In this document: positions 5,654 through 10,433 of the stretch, in pieces
How positions within the stretch are numbered: position 1 is the stretch's first letter
Layout of the letters: each line of letters starts with the position of its first letter
Assembly (NCBI GenBank): GCA_016782545.1
Contig: JADHYG010000032.1
Coordinates: 1 to 11,352 of the forward strand
Length of the DNA stretch: 11,352 nucleotides
Direction of reading: 5' to 3'
DNA from: Candidatus Microgenomates bacterium
Lineage (GTDB): Bacteria; Patescibacteria; Microgenomatia; JADHYG01
Made by a program: the position numbers and the translations under genes
The notes under the pieces: generated by a model
What the model was told of the DNA's origin: nothing
The model's database searches: none
Seen by the model: only the letters and a program-made list of their open reading frames with translations

Positions 5654-5715
5654 AAAATGAGCGCGAAAAAGCAAATTGCTTTCACGAGTGAGAAGCTTTT
5701 AGCGCTCATTTTTTT
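5654..5715 (+). terminator. Terminator-like hairpin after the VOC gene, or a small RNA with terminator
   Basis: AAAATGAGCGC (5654-5664) pairs with GCGCTCATTTT (5702-5712) and the stem runs into a T-run (5709-5715). The 37-nt loop has internal complementarity (AAAAGC with GCTTTT, and AAAGC with GCTTT). A TATAAT (5647-5652) directly precedes it, so an independent short transcript is possible. The simplest reading is termination of the VOC transcript. Confidence 0.55.
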
Positions 5716-5734
5716 AATAATCACTTTTAAACCT

Positions 5735-5759
5735 ACCCCAAATTTTTTTTCTCTTGACA
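5735..5759 (+). repeat. Short dispersed repeat 'CCCC...CTTGA', degenerate copy
   Basis: ACCCC, then an A/T tract, then CTCTTGACA aligns with the copies at 5586 and 6266 allowing substitutions and one gap. It carries TTGACA (5754-5759), but no -10 follows at normal spacing. Confidence 0.45.
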
Positions 5760-5837
5760 GCTTGGAAAAATTGAATTTTCTTTCTTATCAAACCTTCCAA
5801 CTAGAGATGCGGCCGCACTTAAAATAGGAAGGATTTT

Positions 5838-5858
5838 AGTCAAAGCCAAGCTTTGACT
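5838..5858. repeat. Perfect 9-bp hairpin upstream of promoter cassette 2
   Basis: AGTCAAAGC (5838-5846), loop CAA, GCTTTGACT (5850-5858), followed by a C-interrupted pyrimidine stretch. Just upstream, CCTTCC and GGAAGG enclose the palindrome TGCGGCCGCA. It could be a weak plus-strand terminator. The rest of 5716-5869 holds no recognisable gene. Confidence 0.45.
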
Positions 5859-5869
5859 TTCTTTCCCTT

Positions 5870-5898
5870 AAAAATCTTTCTCAAGAATTTGGTATAAT
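5870..5898 (+). promoter_or_regulatory. Promoter cassette 2, upstream of the small membrane protein
   Basis: The same 29-nt block as 4971-4999 with one substitution, here with a perfect extended -10 TGG-TATAAT (5890-5898). The -10 ends 8 nt before the ATG at 5907, so the transcript should be leaderless or nearly so. Confidence 0.7.
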
Positions 5899-5906
5899 AA
5901 AATTAT

Positions 5907-6242
5907 ATGATTCCAATAGAATTTCTCAGACAATTTCGCTTTAATAGATACGCTATTTTTGACTTTGCAGCAGTATTCTTAGGAATATATTTGCTTTCTC
6001 CATTATTATCCAAAAACTTTCTAAAATTCAGGATTGACATACCAAAACAAAATTGGTTGTTCTTAACTTTGCCAATTAGTATTTTTACTCATCTGCTCGT
6101 TGGAAAAATAACTCCCATGACCAGAGACTTTATTGACATGCATGATCATTTTATTTTAAAAGTATTAATTTTAAGCTTATTATTTTTTGGAATAAAAGGT
6201 ATAAGAATAATTAAGAAAAATAGCTTGAGAAAAGAAAATTAA
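5907..6242 (+). CDS. Small integral membrane protein with three predicted helices, 111 aa (function unknown)
   Basis: Hydrophobic segments at about 15-34, 50-66 and 82-98 predict three transmembrane helices separated by short basic loops, with a lysine/arginine-rich C-terminal tail that suggests that end is cytoplasmic. A polar loop PMTRDFIDMHDHF (70-82) between helices 2 and 3 contains two histidines and three acidic residues that could be functional. No known enzyme or transporter motif is recognised. The length and the MIPIEFLRQFRFNRYAIFDF start look like a complete conserved protein rather than a fragment. The start is well set by a perfect extended -10 ending 8 nt upstream. It stands alone, with repeats on both sides. 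Confidence 0.75.
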   Translation: MIPIEFLRQFRFNRYAIFDFAAVFLGIYLLSPLLSKNFLKFRIDIPKQNWLFLTLPISIFTHLLVGKITPMTRDFIDMHDHFILKVLILSLLFFGIKGIRIIKKNSLRKEN

Positions 6243-6265
6243 GGATAAAAAAATAAAACAATCTC

Positions 6266-6289
6266 ACCCCCAAAATCTCTTTCCCTTGA
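6266..6289 (+). repeat. Short dispersed repeat 'CCCCC...CTTGA', copy 2
   Basis: Identical over 24 nt to 5586-5609 and placed similarly, shortly after the stop codon of a plus-strand gene. Here the block ends TTGAAT rather than TTGACA, and no -10 is evident. Confidence 0.65.
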
Positions 6290-6300
6290 ATCTAAAACTC

Positions 6301-6341
6301 AGGATAGTCCTAGAATCGTGCCTGACTTAGGATAGTCCTAG
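6301..6341. repeat. Pair of identical 13-nt palindromes, AGGATAGTCCTAG
   Basis: AGGATAGTCCTAG occurs at 6301-6313 and 6329-6341, a centre-to-centre distance of 28 bp (close to whole helical turns). Each has AGGA/TCCT half-sites around TAG. The arrangement resembles a double operator but could equally be two small hairpins. No promoter is adjacent. Confidence 0.45.
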
Positions 6342-6377
6342 GTTTGTAACTTTTAATCATGAGAAAATAGATTAGAA

Positions 6378-6404
6378 GTAGATTAGAGCTTAGCTCTAAT
6401 CTAC
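6378..6404. repeat. 27-nt perfect palindrome (13-bp arms)
   Basis: GTAGATTAGAGCT (6378-6390), one central T, AGCTCTAATCTAC (6392-6404). A partial direct repeat (AGATTAGA) precedes it and AGCTCTAAAT follows, so alternative pairings are possible. There is no T-run, so it is not a standard terminator. Confidence 0.6.
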
Positions 6405-6446
6405 GCCGCAACAAAGCTCTAAATTAAAATAAACAGTAATACCTTC

Positions 6447-6490
6447 TGCTTCAATGAATTAATCCTGCCTGCCGGCAGGTCGTTGAAGCA
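6447..6490. repeat. Nested hairpin around CCTGCCGGCAGG
   Basis: TGCTTCAA (6447-6454) pairs with TTGAAGCA (6483-6490), enclosing the 12-nt palindrome CCTGCCGGCAGG (6468-6479). AATTTTG (6494-6500) and CAAAATT (6522-6528) form another arm pair immediately downstream. This is part of the gene-free hairpin-rich stretch between the membrane protein gene and tRNA-Glu. Confidence 0.5.
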
Positions 6491-6554
6491 TTTAATTTTG
6501 GAGTAATTGTGTGGTTCGCTTCAAAATTATTGGCTCGAACTTTGAATTGCGGCT

Positions 6555-6585
6555 AAAAAATCTTGATTTTAAGCTCCAAAATCAA
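6555..6585 (-). terminator. Intrinsic terminator of the tRNA-Glu transcript
   Basis: On the minus strand TTGATTTT, a 7-nt loop and AAAATCAA (plus positions 6563-6585) are followed by GA and six T residues (6555-6560). It lies about 40 nt beyond the tRNA 3' end. Confidence 0.6.
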
Positions 6586-6587
6586 TG

Positions 6588-6608
6588 GGCGCTTGCGAAA
6601 CAAGCGCC
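6588..6608. repeat. Stable 8-bp hairpin between tRNA-Glu and its terminator
   Basis: GGCGCTTG (6588-6595), loop CGAAA, CAAGCGCC (6601-6608). In the minus-strand transcript it falls between the tRNA and the T-run terminator, where it could be a 3'-trailer processing or stability element. Confidence 0.5.
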
Positions 6609-6623
6609 TTTAGTTTCATTCAG

Positions 6624-6696
6624 TAGCCCCGACGGGAATCGAACCCGTGTTACATGGTTGAGAACCATGCGTCCTAGGCCACTAGACGACGGGGCC
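6624..6696 (-). tRNA. tRNA-Glu (anticodon CTC), no encoded CCA
   Basis: The minus strand folds as a cloverleaf: acceptor GGCCCCG with CGGGGCT (first pair G-U), a D-arm from GTCTAGTGGCCTAGGAC, anticodon stem CATGG/CCATG around loop TTCTCAA (anticodon CTC, reading GAG), variable TAAC, T-arm ACGGG-TTCGATT-CCCGT, discriminator A. The body closely parallels E. coli tRNA-Glu, including AGGAC before and TAACA after the anticodon arm. The sequence after the discriminator is CTG, so CCA must be added enzymatically. It has its own promoter at 6710-6739 and a terminator at 6555-6585. A 62-codon open frame running across the opposite strand is not a gene. Confidence 0.93.
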
Positions 6697-6709
6697 TAAA
6701 TACCTCATT

Positions 6710-6739
6710 ATTATACTCCATTTTATCTTCTACGGTCAA
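6710..6739 (-). promoter_or_regulatory. Promoter of tRNA-Glu
   Basis: On the minus strand TTGACC (6734-6739), an 18-nt spacer and TATAAT (6710-6715). The -10 ends 13 nt before the mature 5' end of the tRNA, leaving only a few nucleotides for RNase P to remove. Confidence 0.75.
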
Positions 6740-6746
6740 TTTTAAT

Positions 6747-6836
6747 ATTCGTGTTAATTCGCGAGGCCCGCTGGTAAAGACCTAAAGATAAGAAGCAGAT
6801 TGGCGGGCCAAAATTCGTGAAAATTCGTGTGAGGCC
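6747..6836. repeat. Direct repeat (ATTCGTG..AATTCG) flanking an inverted GGCCCGC pair
   Basis: Copy 1 (6747-6768) and copy 2 (6813-6836) share ATTCGTGnnAATTCG and end in AGGCC. Between them GGCCCGC (6765-6771) and GCGGGCC (6803-6809) are inverted, enclosing about 31 nt. The region is gene-free, between the tRNA-Glu and greA promoters. It looks like a remnant of a small repeat element. Confidence 0.5.
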
Positions 6837-6872
6837 TACAATAAGCGCAATAAATATCGAAGATCCTAGACA

Positions 6873-6901
6873 TTGACAAGTATGATTAAATATTGTATAT
6901 T
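6873..6901 (+). promoter_or_regulatory. Promoter of the greA leader RNA
   Basis: TTGACA (6873-6878), a 17-nt spacer and TATATT (6896-6901). Initiation near 6908 would be followed at once by the palindrome AATTCTTTAAGAATT (6908-6922) and then by an intrinsic terminator at 6935-6964, all before greA. Confidence 0.7.
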
Positions 6902-6934
6902 TAACATAATTCTTTAAGAATTAATGATATTAAG

Positions 6935-6964
6935 AGCCTAATTCCTCGCTTTTTAGGCTTTTTT
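6935..6964 (+). terminator. Intrinsic terminator within the greA leader (attenuator candidate)
   Basis: AGCCTAA (6935-6941) pairs with TTAGGCT (6953-6959), which runs into six T residues (6959-6964). No plus-strand gene lies between the promoter at 6873 and this site, so it would end a transcript of about 55 nt from that promoter, unless it is read through into greA. Confidence 0.75.
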
Positions 6965-6998
6965 CTTTCAAAAAAGCCAAAACTACCCCCTCTAAACA

Positions 6999-7004
6999 TA
7001 TAAT
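6999..7004 (+). promoter_or_regulatory. Second, proximal -10 for greA
   Basis: A perfect TATAAT without the TGn extension and without an obvious -35. It lies downstream of the leader terminator, 13 nt before the ATG at 7018 and 37 nt before the ATG at 7042, and could drive greA independently of the attenuated promoter. Confidence 0.45.
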
Positions 7005-7041
7005 TTTAGCGGTGGAAATGAAGACGGTACAAATAAATTTT

Positions 7042-7512
7042 ATGAAAAAACAACAAGAAATTCTTTTAACTCAAGAAGGTTTCAAAGAATTAAAAAAAGA
7101 ACATCAAGAACTAGTAAAAGTCAAAAGACCTAAAACAGTAGAAAGGCTTAAAGATGCTAGGGAAATGGGTGATTTAAGTGAAAATACCGCCTACAGCACT
7201 GCCAAGCAGGACTTGAGTTTTATTGATCAAAGAATTTCCGAACTTGAGGAAATTTTAAAAAAGGCCAAAGTCGTGAAAACCCCCAATAAAGGAGAGAAAA
7301 AAGTGGGCATTGGTTCAAAAGTCACTTTAAAAGACGGTAAAGAAAAAACTGTTTTTACTATTGTTGGTGATTGGGAGGCTGATCCATTAAAAAAACGGAT
7401 TTCTTTTTCTTCTCCCATAGGAAAGGCTTTAATGGGAAAGAAAAAGAGTGCTAAGGTTGAAGTTGATGTTCCCGCGGGCAAAATTAACTATCAAATATTA
7501 GCGATAGAGTAA
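7042..7512 (+). CDS. greA: Transcription elongation factor GreA
   Basis: GreA binds the RNA polymerase secondary channel and stimulates cleavage of backtracked transcripts. The N-terminal coiled coil (about 8-76, numbered from 7042) carries the acidic tip GDLSEN (43-48), with the Asp and Glu that position the catalytic metal. The C-terminal FKBP-like domain shows IVGDWEADP (107-115), the family's 'IS..SPIG.AL.G' as ISFSSPIGKALMGK (120-133), and VDVPAG (141-146). From 7042 the length is 156 aa, close to E. coli GreA (158). In-frame starts at 7012 (GTG) and 7018 (ATG) would add 10 or 8 residues; 7018 fits the short-leader spacing seen for other genes here, so the start is not settled. There is no Shine-Dalgarno sequence. 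A promoter-terminator leader lies upstream and a strong terminator follows at 7531. Confidence 0.95.
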   Translation: MKKQQEILLTQEGFKELKKEHQELVKVKRPKTVERLKDAREMGDLSENTAYSTAKQDLSFIDQRISELEEILKKAKVVKTPNKGEKKVGIGSKVTLKDGKEKTVFTIVGDWEADPLKKRISFSSPIGKALMGKKKSAKVEVDVPAGKINYQILAIE

Positions 7513-7530
7513 AAAAAAGAAGAAAACATA

Positions 7531-7554
7531 AGCCCCGCCAAGCGGGGCTTTTTT
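7531..7554 (+). terminator. Intrinsic terminator of greA
   Basis: AGCCCCGC (7531-7538), loop CAA, GCGGGGCT (7542-7549), then five more T residues. It is the clearest rho-independent terminator in the window and separates greA from lysS. Confidence 0.92.
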
Positions 7555-7573
7555 AGTAGATTAAAGAAAGATG

Positions 7574-7582
7574 TGATAGAAT
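7574..7582 (+). promoter_or_regulatory. Extended -10 promoter of the lysS operon
   Basis: TGA-TAGAAT ends 13 nt before the ATG at 7596 and follows the greA terminator by 19 nt. No convincing -35 box. The predicted mRNA leader is only a few nucleotides. Confidence 0.5.
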
Positions 7583-7595
7583 TTAAACAACAAAT

Positions 7596-9176
7596 ATGTT
7601 TTGGGCAGATAGAATTGCAGAAAAAATAATCAAATCCGGTAAACACAAGCCTTATTGGGTTGATGACATGAAAACACCCTCGGGTCGGATTCATGTTGGC
7701 TCACTTCGAGGAATAATTACTCATGATTTGATTTATAAAACTCTTTTAGATGCTGGAGTCAAAGCAACTTTTTCTTATGTGATTGATGATCATGATCCCA
7801 TGGATGGCCTTCCTATTTATCTTGATGAGAAGAAATACAAAAAATACATGGGTCAGCCTTTAAATAGAATTCCTTCACCAAAAGCAGGTTATAAATCTTA
7901 TGCTCAATATTTTGCCAAAGATTTTATTGAGGTTTTTAATGCTTGCGATTGTCAGCCAAAAATTATCTGGGCCAGTAAACTTTATCAATCCGGAAAAATG
8001 AATGAGGGGATTAAAAAAGTTTTGGATGCGGCTCCTAAAATCAGAAAAATCTATCAAAAAATTTCCGGTAGCGCCAAACCAGATAATTGGTATCCTTTTC
8101 AAGTTATTTGTCCTCAATGTGGAAAAGTAGGCAGTACTAAAGTTACAGACTGGGATGGAAAAAAGGTTTCTTTTGAATGTCTGCCGGATTTAGTTAGTTG
8201 GGCTGTTGGCTGTGGTTATAAAGGCAAAGTTTCCCCCTTTGATGGTACTGGCAAACTTCCTTGGAAAGTTGAATGGGGAGTTAAATGGCAGGCAATTGGG
8301 ATTACTATTGAAGGAGCTGGCAAAGACCACATGAGTAAAGGCGGCTCGCACGATATTGCTTCGGCTGTTTGTAATGAGATTATTAATTATCCAGTTCCTT
8401 TTTCTTTTTCTTATGAATTTTTTCTTATTGGCGGCCGGAAAATGTCGTCTTCCAAAGGACTAGGCAGTTCGGCTCGAGATATGTATAATTTACTTCCGCC
8501 TCAGATTTTACGCTTTTTAATGACGAGGCCTAAATATAATCATGCCATTGATTTTGATCCGAACGGCAATACCATTCCTGATCTTTTTGATGATTATGAT
8601 TTATGTGGGCGTCAATTTTACAAAACAGAAGAAAAAAATGATTTTGGCCGCATTTGGCAGCTTTCACAAGTAAAACCAATTTCAAAAACTGAACTCTTTT
8701 TGCCAAGATTTCGAGAAGTGGCTAATTATCTCCAATCACCCTCAGTAGATATCTATAAAAAATTTGCAGAAATTAAAGGCAAAAAACTTACCAAAGAAGA
8801 AAAGGAGATTTTAGAGGAAAGAATCAAATACGCCAAAATTTGGCTTGATGGTTATGCGCCAAAAAAACTTGTTTATCAAGTGACTGAAAAAGCGTCTAAT
8901 GAGGTTAGTAATTTTTCCGAAAAACAAAAAGATTATTTAAAAGGCGTTGTTCAATTAATACAGCAAAAAAAATGGCCACCTGAGGAGTTGCAACTTCAAT
9001 TATATGAATTAACGAAAAAATTAAATATTCCAGCAAGAAAAGCTTTTCAAGCTCTTTATCTTTCTCTGATTGGAAAAAGCTACGGCCCCAAAGCGGCGTG
9101 GTTTTTATTAGATCAAGATAAAGACTTTGTAATTAAAAGATTAGAAGAGATGAGTTCAGAAAAAGTAGAAAAGTAG
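7596..9176 (+). CDS. lysS: Class I (archaeal-type) lysyl-tRNA synthetase, 526 aa
   Basis: The enzyme charges tRNA-Lys with lysine using ATP in the cytoplasm. This is the Rossmann-fold class I form, unrelated to the class II LysRS of most bacteria. The HIGH signature is HVGS (33-36) within TPSGRIHVGSLRG, and KMSKS is KMSSS (282-286) within GGRKMSSSKG. Other family landmarks are YVIDDHDPMDG (61-71), GAGKDHMSKGGSHDIA (240-255) and SFSYEFFLIGG (270-280). Four cysteines in the insertion (C172-P-Q-C175, C195, C206) look like a zinc site. The C-terminal third is the helical anticodon-binding region. Length is typical. It heads a probable operon: the HD-domain gene starts 5 nt after its stop. Class I LysRS is known in archaea, spirochaetes, some alphaproteobacteria and several candidate phyla. 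Confidence 0.95.
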   Translation: MFWADRIAEKIIKSGKHKPYWVDDMKTPSGRIHVGSLRGIITHDLIYKTLLDAGVKATFSYVIDDHDPMDGLPIYLDEKKYKKYMGQPLNRIPSPKAGYKSYAQYFAKDFIEVFNACDCQPKIIWASKLYQSGKMNEGIKKVLDAAPKIRKIYQKISGSAKPDNWYPFQVICPQCGKVGSTKVTDWDGKKVSFECLPDLVSWAVGCGYKGKVSPFDGTGKLPWKVEWGVKWQAIGITIEGAGKDHMSKGGSHDIASAVCNEIINYPVPFSFSYEFFLIGGRKMSSSKGLGSSARDMYNLLPPQILRFLMTRPKYNHAIDFDPNGNTIPDLFDDYDLCGRQFYKTEEKNDFGRIWQLSQVKPISKTELFLPRFREVANYLQSPSVDIYKKFAEIKGKKLTKEEKEILEERIKYAKIWLDGYAPKKLVYQVTEKASNEVSNFSEKQKDYLKGVVQLIQQKKWPPEELQLQLYELTKKLNIPARKAFQALYLSLIGKSYGPKAAWFLLDQDKDFVIKRLEEMSSEKVEK

Positions 9177-9181
9177 AAAAA

Positions 9182-9769
9182 ATGATCAACCGAGAACAAG
9201 CAATTAAATTTTTACAAGAAAAAATAGCAGAAGAAAATATTATTAAACACATGCTGGCGACCGAAGTCTTGATGGCGGGTATTTATAATGCTTTAAAAGC
9301 TCGTGGTGATTCTGATTTAGGAGGCACAAAAGAAGAATGGATGATGGCTGGTCTTTTACATGATGGTGATTATTTAGATGAAGTCCCGCATGAAAAACAA
9401 GGCATTCAAATAACTGAATGGTTAAAAGAAAGAGGAAACGAAATTCCAGATAATGTTGCTCAAACCATGGCTGCTCATAACAAGGAAAATACCGGTGTAG
9501 AACCAAAAACCAAAATGGATTGGGCTTTATTTATTGGTGACTCTTTAACTGGTTTGATTGTGGCCACTGCTTTAGTTCGGCCAGATAAAAAACTTGAAAG
9601 TGTCAAAGTAAAATCAGTCATGAAAAAATTCAAAGACAAGGCTTTTGCCAAGGGCACCAGAAGAGAAGACATTAAATTATGCGAAGAAAAATTAAACATT
9701 CTTCTAAGAGATTTCATTGAAATTTCCCTAAAGGCCATGCAGAAGATTGCAACAGAACTTGGGCTCTGA
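9182..9769 (+). CDS. HD-domain metal-dependent hydrolase, 195 aa
   Basis: The metal-binding residues of an HD phosphohydrolase are in place: H23 (IKHMLATE), H60-D61 (LLHDGDYLD), a further histidine H70 (VPHEKQG), H99 (AAHN) and D120 (GDSLTG). The C-terminal half contains the conserved GDSLTGLIVATALVRPDKKL segment and a lysine-rich helix KVKSVMKKFKDKAFAKG, as in the widespread family of small bacterial HD proteins annotated only as HD-domain or HDIG hydrolases. The usual reaction of the superfamily is phosphomonoester or phosphodiester hydrolysis, often of nucleotides; the substrate is unknown here. The ATG lies 5 nt after the lysS stop, so co-transcription and translational coupling are likely. 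There is no Shine-Dalgarno sequence. The next gene encodes a nucleotide-pool pyrophosphatase, consistent with a nucleotide-related role, but that is only context. Confidence 0.88.
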   Translation: MINREQAIKFLQEKIAEENIIKHMLATEVLMAGIYNALKARGDSDLGGTKEEWMMAGLLHDGDYLDEVPHEKQGIQITEWLKERGNEIPDNVAQTMAAHNKENTGVEPKTKMDWALFIGDSLTGLIVATALVRPDKKLESVKVKSVMKKFKDKAFAKGTRREDIKLCEEKLNILLRDFIEISLKAMQKIATELGL

Positions 9770-9804
9770 GCAATTAACAATTAGCAATTAACAATTAGCA
9801 ATTT
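9769..9804 (+). repeat. 14-bp tandem repeat filling the HD-rdgB spacer
   Basis: AGCAATTAACAATT occurs twice (9769-9782, 9783-9796), then a partial third copy AGCAATTT (9797-9804) abuts the rdgB ATG. The first copy shares its leading A with the HD gene stop codon. No ribosome binding site is present inside it. Confidence 0.9.
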
Positions 9805-10410
9805 ATGCATAAACTTCTTATTGCCACCACCAATCCAGGAAAACTAAAAGAAATTAAAAATGTCCTTATTGATTTACCCTTAAAACTTTTAACCCTTAAA
9901 GATCTTCAAATTACAGATGAAGTAATTGAAGATGGCCAGACTTTTGAAGAAAATGCCATTAAAAAAGCCTGGTTTTACTCTCAAAAATCAGGCCTGTTAA
10001 CCATTGCTGATGATGGTGGTTTAGAAATTGATGCTTTAGATGGTGAGCCGGGAGTTAGATCTAAAAGATGGGCAGACGATCAAGAAAATCCCACTGATGA
10101 AAAGTTAATTGAATATACTTTAGGCCGTCTTAAGGGAATACCTAAAGAAAAAAGAGGTGCTCAATTAAGAACTGTGGTTGCTTTGGCTTTGCCATCAGGG
10201 GAAATTTTTACTTCTGAAGGAAAAATTAGAGGCATGATTGCAGAAAAACATGCTGAAAAATGGACCAGAGGTTATCCTTACCGCGCCTTATTTTACTTAT
10301 CGCAAATAAAAAAATTCTACGACGAAGATGCTTTTTCAAAAAAAGAAAGAGAAGAATACGCTCATCGAGTTCAAGCTTTAAAAAAACTCAGAAAGATAAT
10401 TTTAAGATAG
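9805..10410 (+). CDS. rdgB: RdgB/HAM1-type non-canonical purine NTP pyrophosphatase, 201 aa
   Basis: This family hydrolyses ITP, dITP and XTP to monophosphates, keeping deaminated purines out of nucleic acids. Family landmarks are the N-terminal ATTNPGKLKEI (7-17; N10 and K13 of the substrate loop), DGQTFEENAIKKA (43-55; Glu metal ligands), the ADDGGLEIDALDGEPGVRSKRW block (68-89), and the late H187-R188..A191 motif (HRVQAL). Two blocks differ from the textbook form: ADDSGLE reads ADDGGLE, and GFGYDPIF reads GYPYRALF (156-163), which removes an Asp. The length is normal for the family. It is the third gene of the lysS operon, 35 nt after the HD gene, with only the 14-bp tandem repeat between. 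No separate promoter is seen. Confidence 0.9.
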   Translation: MHKLLIATTNPGKLKEIKNVLIDLPLKLLTLKDLQITDEVIEDGQTFEENAIKKAWFYSQKSGLLTIADDGGLEIDALDGEPGVRSKRWADDQENPTDEKLIEYTLGRLKGIPKEKRGAQLRTVVALALPSGEIFTSEGKIRGMIAEKHAEKWTRGYPYRALFYLSQIKKFYDEDAFSKKEREEYAHRVQALKKLRKIILR

Positions 10411-10433
10411 CAAAAGTGTGACTGAAACATAAA

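Noticed and set aside
5754..5782. Promoter from TTGACA at 5754-5759
   Set aside because: No -10-like hexamer occurs at 16-19 nt spacing, and no gene starts before 5907, which has its own promoter.
5657..5827. Possible 56-codon gene starting MSAKKQIAFTSEK
   Set aside because: Its first 19 codons are the terminator-like hairpin and its T-run, the rest is low-complexity, and the ATG lies only 4 nt after the TATAAT.
3840..6620. CRISPR array in the repeat-rich region
   Set aside because: The repeats are unevenly spaced, differ in sequence family and lack uniform spacers; no cas genes are present although a Cas4-like nuclease is nearby.
6624..6644. tRNA-Glu 3' end as an integrated-element attachment site
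   Set aside because: No second copy of the tRNA 3' end was found in the window, and there is no integrase gene.
6511..6699. Plus-strand 62-codon open frame
   Set aside because: It runs across the hairpins and antisense through tRNA-Glu; its C-terminal residues are just the tRNA complement translated. No promoter precedes it.
1631..9780. Minus-strand open frames opposite the helicase, nuclease, greA, lysS and HD genes
   Set aside because: They lie antisense inside well-supported genes, show no family motifs and have no promoters; they are by-products of coding on the other strand.
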